12,858 nt of DNA, taken from NCBI GenBank assembly GCA_035606335.1, contig DATNFP010000140.1:1-12858 (forward strand), in the 5' to 3' direction. Made by a program: the position numbers and the translations under genes. The notes under the pieces are model-generated. The model did not search any database. It was not told where the DNA came from and worked only from the letters and a program-made list of their open reading frames with translations. Below are positions 1 through 6,182 of the stretch, piece by piece. The stretch is from DATNFP01 sp035606335. Lineage in GTDB: Bacteria > Bacteroidota > Bacteroidia > Chitinophagales > Chitinophagaceae. The stretch's first letter is position 1. Each line of letters starts with the position of its first letter.

Positions 1-43
1 CTGTATTTCTTTGTGCATGTAAAGGCAGTAGAACTGGTTTAAT

Positions 44-697
44 TTATTTTTTCCCGTATAAGTATACCAGCATACATACAAGGAATGTAATAATAATAAC
101 TATAAGCGGTATATATTGATTTCTGCCTGCCTGTCGTTTTCTCTCCTTGATCGTTTCATTAATTGTACTTAATAACTCATTATCAGTGCCTGCAAGCTGT
201 GCCAGTCTGTGCTCAATATCATCAAAATATCGTACCTGTAGCTTTGAAGTTGCATTCAGTAGCTGATAAATGATCTCTTTATTTGTTTCATCATCCTTAT
301 GTTCCTGCAGTATAGCCATATGTGAATCCGAAAGTAGCTGTAGTATATAGTCGCGAAGGGAACCATGACTCATGCGATAGGTATCAATAGTAGCCATGTG
401 CTTGCTTAGCTTAATGCATTCATTTAATATCCATTGTGGTGTGATGGCTTGCTGGTGTTCCATATGATTGCTCATACCGGATAACCAGCGCTCTTCATCA
501 TATTTTCTTCTTTTTGCAGGATGAGATAATACTTCGTATGCTTCGCTTATTTCTCTGAAATGTGCTTCTGCAAAGGAGTTGGTTGGGTTTTGGTCGGGAT
601 GGTATTTGAAAGCAAGCTTGCGATAAGACTTTTTTATTTCCTGCGGGGATGCAGTGGGAAAGACTTCCAGTGTTTTATAATGATCTTTTAAACGCAT
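44..697 (-). CDS. J-domain protein with C-terminal membrane anchor
   Basis: The 217-residue protein begins with a J domain (about residues 5-70). The HPD motif that stimulates Hsp70 ATPase activity is at H33-P34-D35, preceded by a basic helix II (KKSYRKLAFKY) and followed by an EAYEVLSHPAKRRKYD helix III and IV region. No Gly/Phe-rich region or zinc-finger domain follows, so this is not DnaJ itself but a class C J protein. The middle (about 75-190) is helical and charged and I do not recognise it. A hydrophobic segment at about 195-214, close to the C-terminus, should anchor the protein to the membrane with the J domain in the cytoplasm. The role inferred is recruitment of DnaK to membrane-associated clients; the client is unknown. 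The start is an ATG directly before the J domain. Confidence 0.9.
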   Translation of the reverse strand: MRLKDHYKTLEVFPTASPQEIKKSYRKLAFKYHPDQNPTNSFAEAHFREISEAYEVLSHPAKRRKYDEERWLSGMSNHMEHQQAITPQWILNECIKLSKHMATIDTYRMSHGSLRDYILQLLSDSHMAILQEHKDDETNKEIIYQLLNATSKLQVRYFDDIEHRLAQLAGTDNELLSTINETIKERKRQAGRNQYIPLIVIIITFLVCMLVYLYGKK

Positions 698-725
698 ACC
701 GTGCAGAGAGAACGAAAATAACGAA

Positions 726-749
726 ATCGGCGCACCTGGGTGCGCCGAT
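726..749 (-). terminator. Hairpin, probable intrinsic terminator
   Basis: There are perfect 11-bp GC-rich arms (726-736 and 739-749) around a 2-nt centre. On the minus strand the stem is followed by a T-rich but interrupted stretch, while the plus-strand side has no T run. It sits 23 nt after the stop of the 773-964 reading frame and 28 nt before the J-domain start, so it would end a minus-strand transcript and insulate the J-domain gene. Confidence 0.6.
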
Positions 750-772
750 AGCTCTTATCTTCTTCAAATAAA

Positions 773-964
773 CTAAGCCTTGCACCTTACAGGCACCAAT
801 ACAGGACGCATATAATGATAGGGCAATACCAATTCGCCCAGGCTACGCCAGCGAGGCATTGAACCATCTCTATTTGACGCCAACACAGCAAGATCTGCTG
901 CATTTCTATATTGAGGAAGAGAATTAAATAGATTTCTTAAGATCTTTGAGAACTTCACATTCAT
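773..964 (-). CDS. Small hypothetical protein (63 aa)
   Basis: An ATG-started frame of 63 residues, basic and without membrane segment or recognisable motif. The N-terminal part is amphipathic (FSKILRNLFNSLPQYRNAADL) and the C-terminus is rich in Pro, Val and Arg. The support for a real gene is contextual: no other gene occupies the stretch, and a strong GC hairpin with a T-rich tail lies just beyond its stop on the same strand. No ribosome-binding site is obvious, which is usual for Bacteroidetes. It could still be a chance frame, or the hairpin could end an untranslated RNA. I cannot assign a function. Confidence 0.4.
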   Translation of the reverse strand: MNVKFSKILRNLFNSLPQYRNAADLAVLASNRDGSMPRWRSLGELVLPYHYMRPVLVPVRCKA

Positions 965-1069
965 ACGCTCATGCTACTGTTTTTTATCAACCGTGCCTAA
1001 GCAATGTACACCAAAAACAAATAGAAAAGCATAATATTATTTCAGATAGATTTATAACTAATATTAAAG

Positions 1070-1079
1070 TGTCCGGACA
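1070..1079. promoter_or_regulatory. Perfect 10-bp palindrome, possible operator
   Basis: TGTCCGGACA is a perfect palindrome lying 94 nt before the dioxygenase start, in an AT-rich gap where its GC content stands out. A dimeric regulator site is possible, but a 10-bp palindrome also occurs by chance. Confidence 0.25.
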
Positions 1080-1172
1080 ACAGCCATAAATACAACTGAT
1101 GCGTGCATAATTTCTATTATTTGGCAAATGCATGTATGAACATGTAACTTACAGTGTAAAATCACAAGCCGT

Positions 1173-2057
1173 ATGCGTCGAGGCGCATTTTTGAGATCAG
1201 GAGGTTTATTGGCACTTTCAACATTTGTTCCTATGCGTGGTTTATCTGCTTTGCAGGAATTAGAGAAACATCTTACTCCATCCGAAAGGATGCCTGTTCT
1301 GTTTATAGGGCACGGCAACCCTATGAATGCGATAGAGGACAATGTGTATCATAAAAGCTGGCAGCAGTTGGGCAAGGCATTACCGCGTCCACAGGCCATT
1401 TTATCTATATCTGCTCACTGGTTATCGAGGGGGACAATGGTTACAGCCATGAGCCACCCTAGGACCATACATGATTTTGGTGGCTTCCCCAAAGAGCTTT
1501 TTGCCCAGGAATATCCTGCTCCCGGCGCGCCCGAACTGGCAAACTATACTACAGAGCTCATTACAAGTACTAAAGTAACATCCGATGAGAGCTGGGGATT
1601 GGACCATGGCACATGGAGTGTATTGCTGCCTATGTACCCGGCGGCTGATATACCTGTGTACCAGCTAAGCCTGGATTATTATCAATCTACCAATTACCAT
1701 TATGAGCTTGGCAAGCAGCTAGGCAAACTGCGTGATAAAGGCGTATTGATAATAGGTAGCGGCAACCTGGTGCATAACCTGCAAATGATAGATTGGAATG
1801 CTACAGGCAAGGTGTACGATTGGGCGCAGGAGTTCGACGCAAAATTTACCGACTGGATAAATAAAGGCGATCATGCTTCGATACTTAATTATAAAAAAGA
1901 GCTTGGTAATATAGCTGAAATGGCGCATCCTTCGAACGACCATTTGTTGCCATTGTTTTATGTATTGGGACTACAGCAAAAGGGAGAAAAAGTAGCTTAT
2001 TTCAACGACCAGTTCGATATGGGATCTGTATCTATGCGGTCAATCATTATATCTTAA
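1173..2057 (+). CDS. ygiD: Class III extradiol ring-cleavage dioxygenase (YgiD/4,5-DOPA dioxygenase type)
   Basis: This 294-residue protein matches the LigB-like YgiD family, zinc or iron enzymes that open catechol rings such as L-DOPA between carbons 4 and 5. Likely metal ligands in family order are H47 (in FIGHGNPMN), H82 (in ISAHW), H201 (in GSGNLVHN) and H257 (in AHPSNDH). The family signatures DFGGFP (101-106) and YPAPG (114-118) are intact. Compared with the E. coli enzyme it has about 25 extra N-terminal residues, MRRGAFLRSGGLLALS, which resemble a Tat-type export signal, although the spacing after RR is one residue longer than the classic motif. It may therefore act outside the cytoplasm. 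The natural substrate is unknown. The gene converges on the next one with only 5 nt between stops and no separate terminator. Confidence 0.9.
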   Translation: MRRGAFLRSGGLLALSTFVPMRGLSALQELEKHLTPSERMPVLFIGHGNPMNAIEDNVYHKSWQQLGKALPRPQAILSISAHWLSRGTMVTAMSHPRTIHDFGGFPKELFAQEYPAPGAPELANYTTELITSTKVTSDESWGLDHGTWSVLLPMYPAADIPVYQLSLDYYQSTNYHYELGKQLGKLRDKGVLIIGSGNLVHNLQMIDWNATGKVYDWAQEFDAKFTDWINKGDHASILNYKKELGNIAEMAHPSNDHLLPLFYVLGLQQKGEKVAYFNDQFDMGSVSMRSIIIS

Positions 2058-2062
2058 GAGGA

Positions 2063-2410
2063 TCATACGATGCCTTTTGCAGAAGGGGCTTTTTCTACAA
2101 AGTACTGCTTTTCGCCTTCGGAGAGCAATACTCTTACACATCTTAGCCCGTTTTCATCATATTCAAGGATGGCCTGTAGCTGCTCATCTTCCATTGGTTT
2201 GTACAGATATTCCTGGCCGTCTATGAGTACGGTCTTGTTGGTAATGATGATGGAGCCGATCTCACTTCCCTGCACTACATTTTCAGACCCATCGTTCATA
2301 AAGGTGAGTGTTTGCGTACGGGAATAAGAATAAGTCTTGCCACCGCGACTAAGCATCCGGTATAGCGCTATAGATAGTGCAGCAGCAACAACTAATAAGA
2401 TCGGACGCAT
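2063..2410 (-). CDS. Small membrane-anchored hypothetical protein (115 aa)
   Basis: Residues 1-19 form one hydrophobic segment (MRPILLVVAAALSIALYRM), a signal anchor or uncleaved signal peptide without a lipoprotein cysteine. The remaining 95 or so residues are soluble and look beta-rich, with alternating polar and hydrophobic stretches such as SIIITNKTVLIDGQEYLY. This suggests a small domain facing the periplasm. I do not recognise the family. The ATG start places the hydrophobic segment at the very N-terminus, as expected. It is convergent with the dioxygenase gene, so a functional link between the two is not implied. Confidence 0.65.
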   Translation of the reverse strand: MRPILLVVAAALSIALYRMLSRGGKTYSYSRTQTLTFMNDGSENVVQGSEIGSIIITNKTVLIDGQEYLYKPMEDEQLQAILEYDENGLRCVRVLLSEGEKQYFVEKAPSAKGIV

Positions 2411-2629
2411 GAATCAGTGCTTAATAACATTACCAATATATGATGTTACTTTGAAAATATAAAAGCTTTTCAAACTCTTCTCTCTAAAATTTGCCCTATT
2501 CACCTGTTTGCACAGTTAGCTTTTACTTATTGCAAAGTTATTCAAATTGCCAGCATATCCAACGTGGCTCCTTTCAAAGAAACGATATTGCCCCGAATAA
2601 TGGAATAGCAATTTTCAACCAATTGTGTA

Positions 2630-3976
2630 TTATTCATTTTGAGGCGTTTGCTTTGATATGATGCTTTCCTTAAGCCTGAAGAGTGCCAGCCCCGCCACTA
2701 TCAACGCAATAGCAGCCGCTATATATGTCCATTTGCTGCTGAAAAGAATGTATAACCAGATTGTAATGGAAATAACGGCTGGGATCGGGAACAGCGGCAT
2801 TTTGTAAGGCCGCTCTTCATTGGGTTTGCTGTAATGCCAGGCGATAACGCCTATGGCCTGCGATACGAACTGGATAAGAATGCGCACCGTGACTATTGCG
2901 GTAATGACATCCTGCATTTTAAACAGCAGGCTGAAAACAAAACCGATGCCTCCTAAAGCCAGCAGTGATATATGCGGAAATTTATGTTTATGATGTACGC
3001 GCGCGAATATGGGGAAGAAATCTCCGTTCTTAGCAGCAGCATAGGGTATACGGGAATAGCCTAATATCACCGAAAAAAGAGACGCAAGCGCGATACATAA
3101 AATAAGCATCGTTGCTATTTGCCCTGCTGCATGGTTATATATATGCTCGAAATAGGTGCTTGCTATAAAACTGCTATGCGCTACCAAAGATGCAGGCAGC
3201 ACACCTATTATTACGGTTTGCATGCAGAGATACAGAATGGCAACCCCTGTTACGGAGATAAGAATACTCCGTGGGATATTTTTTGAAGGGTTACGGATCT
3301 CGCCGCCCAACTGGCAGATATTATAATAACCCATGTAGGAGTATATGGCTTTTAGCGATGCCTGCCCGATAGCGACAAATAATAATGCAGAACCATCGAA
3401 CCCATGTATGGAAAAATCGAATGCCTGGGCTGGGTGGAAATGTCCGATGCCGGAAAGGATGAGCCAAAGCATAGTCCCACCCGTGATGACAGCAAGTATT
3501 ACGGATATCTTCCCCACACTTTTGATATTGCGGTATAGCAATGCGACGAGTAAAATGACTAATCCGCCGCTTACTGCTTTTTGTTGTAGCTCGCTCAATG
3601 GCACGAGGTAGGTAAGATATTGGGAAAAGCCGATTGCGCCGCTTGCAATGACAAGGGGCGCCTGTATCACTGTTTGGAAGATAAAGAGAAAGGCCATGAG
3701 CTTGCCCCATTTATTGCCAAAGAGCTTTTGCAGGAATACATAGCTGCCTCCGGCTTCGGGCCAGCGTGCGCCGAGCTCTGCCCACACCATGCCATCGGAA
3801 TAAGCCAATAATGCGCCAATCAACCATGCAATAATGCACACCGGCCCATGCAGCAACCCCACAATAAATGGTATGGTAATGAAGGGCCCGATGCCTACCA
3901 TGTCTATCATATTGACAGCAGTAGCCTGGGTAAGCGATAGTCCTCTTTCGAGTTTGTTATCCGGGGATGGTTGCAA
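2630..3976 (-). CDS. APC-superfamily amino acid permease
   Basis: A 448-residue polytopic inner-membrane protein of the amino acid-polyamine-organocation superfamily, with about 12 predicted membrane segments. The N-terminal family signature is clear: LERGLSLTQATAVNMIDMVG followed by IGPFITIPFIV, which carries the helix-1 break where the substrate carboxylate binds. It also has AELGARWPEAGGSYVFL after helix 2, typical of these carriers. It should exchange or import an amino acid or amine; the substrate cannot be told from sequence. The start is odd. The frame is closed by a TGA immediately before a TTG at 3976, and no ATG occurs until after the conserved KLERGLSLTQA segment, so TTG is the only start that keeps the conserved N-terminus. 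An out-of-frame ATG lies 4 nt upstream of the TTG. Confidence 0.88.
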   Translation of the reverse strand: MQPSPDNKLERGLSLTQATAVNMIDMVGIGPFITIPFIVGLLHGPVCIIAWLIGALLAYSDGMVWAELGARWPEAGGSYVFLQKLFGNKWGKLMAFLFIFQTVIQAPLVIASGAIGFSQYLTYLVPLSELQQKAVSGGLVILLVALLYRNIKSVGKISVILAVITGGTMLWLILSGIGHFHPAQAFDFSIHGFDGSALLFVAIGQASLKAIYSYMGYYNICQLGGEIRNPSKNIPRSILISVTGVAILYLCMQTVIIGVLPASLVAHSSFIASTYFEHIYNHAAGQIATMLILCIALASLFSVILGYSRIPYAAAKNGDFFPIFARVHHKHKFPHISLLALGGIGFVFSLLFKMQDVITAIVTVRILIQFVSQAIGVIAWHYSKPNEERPYKMPLFPIPAVISITIWLYILFSSKWTYIAAAIALIVAGLALFRLKESIISKQTPQNE

Positions 3977-4080
3977 TCATTATTCTTTGAGGGTTACAAA
4001 ATACAAAAGGCATTGAGTTGAGTTATAGTTTCTTGTTATTTGATGATTTCCCGTTTTTGAGAAAAAATTGGTTTTGGAGC

Positions 4081-4160
4081 ATTGGGGAATTACATTTTGT
4101 CTGAAATGCTTTGTGGGCAGTAGTTATGAGGATTATTTGCTTGTTGAATAATTCCCCAAT
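4081..4160. repeat. Spaced inverted repeat with 12-bp perfect arms
   Basis: ATTGGGGAATTA at 4081-4092 is exactly complementary to TAATTCCCCAAT at 4149-4160, with 56 nt between. It may be a cruciform, an RNA stem or the ends of a very small non-autonomous element. No flanking target duplication is evident. Confidence 0.5.
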
Positions 4161-4261
4161 CATGCCCCATGCATACCACAGTGTGCAATTGGGCAATTTG
4201 TTTTTATGTTCTTGCACTTGTGTCTATTTTTTTTGTGTTATGTGTCCAGCGCGTGCGTTCA

Positions 4262-4333
4262 TTTCTTTGCTTGTCCAAAGAAACGAACCAAAGAAAGGAC
4301 ACCTTTTGCCCAAACGCTCCGCAGGGCAAAAGG
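4262..4333. repeat. Hairpin-rich block, candidate dispersed intergenic repeat
   Basis: Two perfect hairpins lie close together: TTTCTTTG/CAAAGAAA (4262-4269 and 4276-4283) with a further CAAAGAAA at 4289-4296, then CCTTTTGCCC/GGGCAAAAGG (4302-4311 and 4324-4333). From memory, sequences of the type CTTTGCTTGTCCAAAG followed by CAAAGAAAGGAC recur between genes in many bacterial genomes and produce spurious peptides containing SKETNQRK. That recollection is unchecked, so the dispersed-repeat label is an inference. A genome self-comparison would settle it. Confidence 0.5.
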
Positions 4334-4622
4334 ATCTGCTATACGCTGCTTACGTGGGGAATTGCTTTTGAGCGGCCGCAGTTCGTGCGTGCCCGATGAA
4401 GCTTGAGAATGATTGATTGAGGGTGTGTTTTGAGTATTATATGATGCTTTGTTTCTCATGTTTTGCCTTTTATTCCGGAAGGCTATGCCTCTTTCAAAAT
4501 GGTTTACCATGCAAAGCTTGGAAAGAGTTTGGAAACTAGAAAATTGAAGTTTTATGATTATGTGAAAAGTGTATAGTGACTATACAGTTTTGGGATAGTG
4601 ATAGAAAAATGATTTAAGTATA

Positions 4623-4824
4623 TTGATTACTTTGTTTCAAAATTATTTGTAGCTTAGCTCTTATACATCACTTAACTTTTTTAATGTATTTAAAACTGAG
4701 TTGTGATTTGCTTTCAAAATTATTTATAGCTTAGCTCTTATACATCATTAGCCGGTTTGCGGCATATCACTCATAAGTTGTGATTTGCTTTCAATTTTAA
4801 TCGTAGCTTAGCTCTTATACATCA
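4623..4824 (+). CRISPR. Type II-C CRISPR array, three 48-nt repeats and two 29-nt spacers
   Basis: Repeats are at 4623-4670, 4700-4747 and 4777-4824, and spacers at 4671-4699 and 4748-4776. The plus strand is the crRNA strand: repeats 2 and 3 begin GTTGTGATTTGC, which pairs with the anti-repeat of the tracrRNA at 10314-10325. The array therefore runs towards cas2. Repeat 1 has lost the GTTGTG start and differs over its first 12 nt, but its last 36 nt differ from repeat 2 at only one base. This is typical of a decayed terminal repeat. Repeat 3 differs from repeat 2 between about positions 18 and 27. Every spacer still has a tracr-pairing repeat on its 3' side, so both crRNAs could be made. The decayed end is distal to cas2, which suggests that new spacers enter at the cas2 side. 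Neither spacer matches anything I noticed elsewhere in the window. Confidence 0.95.
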
Positions 4825-4872
4825 GAGTTGGCTAAGAGCCTTTACAGGAGCTGATTTTAGATGTTTTTTACG
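4825..4872. other. Short flank between last repeat and palindrome, candidate adaptation leader
   Basis: These 48 nt join the intact cas2-proximal repeat to the terminator palindrome. If integration happens next to the least decayed end, as the repeat decay implies, this flank would be the sequence recognised by Cas1-Cas2. No further repeat copy is present. Confidence 0.35.
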
Positions 4873-4907
4873 AATGAAAAAATGGGTATCATACCCATTT
4901 TTTCATT
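4873..4907. terminator. Perfect palindrome, bidirectional terminator between cas2 and array
   Basis: Two exactly complementary 17-nt arms (4873-4889 and 4891-4907) surround a single centre base. The stem core is TGGGTAT/ATACCCA, and each strand ends in a run of six T. It starts 5 nt after the cas2 stop on the minus strand and 48 nt after the last repeat on the plus strand, so it should end both the cas operon transcript and the convergent array transcript. Confidence 0.85.
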
Positions 4908-4912
4908 TCTAT

Positions 4913-5248
4913 TCAGAATAATTCCAACTGCTGGGTGGTATCGGGAACTTCAACTTCTTCCCGTCCACGGAATATTTCCATCATGCCAAATTGCTTGTCG
5001 GTAACACACATTATTCCTATATGGCCTTCGGGAGGCAGAATGGATTTTACGCGTTTTATATGCACGTCGGCATTTTCTTTACTGCTACAATGCCTAATAT
5101 ACATACTGAACTGGAACATGGCAAAACCATCGTGAAGTATATTTTTACGGAATGTAGCATAGTTTTTACGATCCTTTTTGGTTTCGGTTGGTAAATCAAA
5201 GAAGACAAGTACCCACATAATACGATATGCGTTTAGGCGAGAATACAT
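4913..5248 (-). CDS. cas2: CRISPR-associated protein Cas2
   Basis: A 111-residue Cas2 with the usual ferredoxin-like plan. The first strand, MWVLVFFDLPTE, carries the conserved Asp (D18) at its end, followed by the RKNILHDGFAMFQFSMYIRH helix-strand region and a later GHIGIMCVTDKQF strand. Cas2 dimers hold two Cas1 dimers together in the integrase complex that inserts new spacers into the array; in this role the Cas2 nuclease site is not needed. The gene is 16 nt after cas1 on the same strand, last in the operon, and ends just before the palindrome. The length fits type II Cas2 proteins. Confidence 0.95.
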   Translation of the reverse strand: MYSRLNAYRIMWVLVFFDLPTETKKDRKNYATFRKNILHDGFAMFQFSMYIRHCSSKENADVHIKRVKSILPPEGHIGIMCVTDKQFGMMEIFRGREEVEVPDTTQQLELF

Positions 5249-5264
5249 TGTTTTTCAACTTCTA

Positions 5265-6161
5265 TCATTTTAACAATGGATATAATATTTTCCTGGTATT
5301 TCCTTCATAACATTTAGCTAAGCTTGCGGTCGTTCGCTGTACGGCATTTAGCAATGGACTTTTTTGCCCATCAATTTCTACATCCATAGCCGGAATAGTT
5401 AGTAATTGCTTTTTCATACCGGGCGTTATTTCAAGATATTGTCCATTCATGCTGACTATTGAACATACTACCTGATCAACAAATGGCCGATAAGGTTCCA
5501 TAATATCATCTGCCAGACAATACGCATTATATTGGTTCCGATGAAAGATGCCGAGAGTGGGCAGGAGCCCAGACGCTACCAAGCTACGCGCAACTACCGC
5601 CCTTAATATTGCATATCCGTAGTTCAATAAATTATTAGGCGGAGGGCCAAACCGTTCACGAGTAAAATTTAAAAATGGGGGAAAAATATTTTTCCAATAG
5701 TATACTGCAGCTTTTGCCTCGTGATTTTCGCTGTCGCCGCTTTTTACATCTTTTGCATAATTAAGCAGTAATTTATTATCAATTCTCTCTTTAGACAGGA
5801 GTGCAGCCTGGTTGCCAATTTTTGCCATTACTGTTTGTTGCCATAATTGCTTCTTTAGCGGGATTGAGGCTTCTACCTGGGCCTGAAACTTCTGGCTTTG
5901 CAGAGTATGGCCGTCGAGATTTAAAAATAAACCCACCGGATGGTGGGTGTTATCACAGGTTATTAATGCTACATTATTAGCCAACAATTTAGCCATTAGT
6001 GCCTGAGTAATGGTTATTTGCTGATGATCTAAAATTAATAGCCCAATATCTTCAATAGGTGCGCTTTTGGTTTCGGCGCTATCCTGCATTTCTATTACTA
6101 ACTGGTCGTTAGTCGTTTTTAAATAAGCTGGATTGCTGAAGTATAATGTACGTTTAATCAT
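5265..6161 (-). CDS. cas1: CRISPR-associated integrase Cas1, type II
   Basis: A 298-residue Cas1 with the start MIKRTLYFSN typical of type II proteins. The N-terminal beta domain (1 to about 75) leads to the helical catalytic domain. The metal-binding residues are in the expected places: E148 (SENHEAKAAVYYW), H207 (GIFHRNQYNAYCLADD) and E222 (DIMEPYRPF). The protein inserts prespacers at the leader-repeat junction with Cas2; in type II systems Cas9 and tracrRNA also take part in PAM-selective acquisition. The gene lies 21 nt downstream of cas9 in the same operon. Nothing indicates damage, so acquisition should be possible even though the array is very short. Confidence 0.96.
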   Translation of the reverse strand: MIKRTLYFSNPAYLKTTNDQLVIEMQDSAETKSAPIEDIGLLILDHQQITITQALMAKLLANNVALITCDNTHHPVGLFLNLDGHTLQSQKFQAQVEASIPLKKQLWQQTVMAKIGNQAALLSKERIDNKLLLNYAKDVKSGDSENHEAKAAVYYWKNIFPPFLNFTRERFGPPPNNLLNYGYAILRAVVARSLVASGLLPTLGIFHRNQYNAYCLADDIMEPYRPFVDQVVCSIVSMNGQYLEITPGMKKQLLTIPAMDVEIDGQKSPLLNAVQRTTASLAKCYEGNTRKILYPLLK

Positions 6162-6182
6162 AATGTAAATTATGATGCGAGA

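Larger units (their letters stand above)
3977..4622. other. Non-coding stretch between permease and CRISPR array
   Basis: No convincing gene is present in these 646 nt. The short open frames on both strands have no family features, overlap one another and run through inverted repeats. The stretch holds a spaced inverted repeat (4081-4160) and a hairpin-rich block (4262-4333), listed separately. From about 4400 to 4622 it is plain AT-rich sequence where I see only scattered short runs. It should contain the upstream end of the CRISPR transcript if one promoter drives the array, but I cannot point to a convincing promoter. Confidence 0.6.

Noticed and set aside
747..760. TAGCTCTTAT resembling the 3' half of the CRISPR repeat
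   Set aside because: Ten matching bases in AT-rich sequence with no spacer or further repeat nearby is expected by chance.
1064..1342. 92-codon minus-strand frame
   Set aside because: It is antisense to the well-supported dioxygenase gene.
4023..4217. 64-codon minus-strand frame after the permease
   Set aside because: It spans both arms of an inverted repeat and lacks any recognisable feature; it is most likely chance.
4111..4510. Four overlapping frames of 66-86 codons on both strands
   Set aside because: They overlap one another across the hairpin block, and one contains the SKETNQRK peptide that I associate with spurious calls from this repeat type.
4546..4622. A further degenerate repeat one unit upstream of repeat 1
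   Set aside because: At the expected 77-nt offset neither the GTTGTG start nor the AGCTTAGCTCTTATACATCA end is present.
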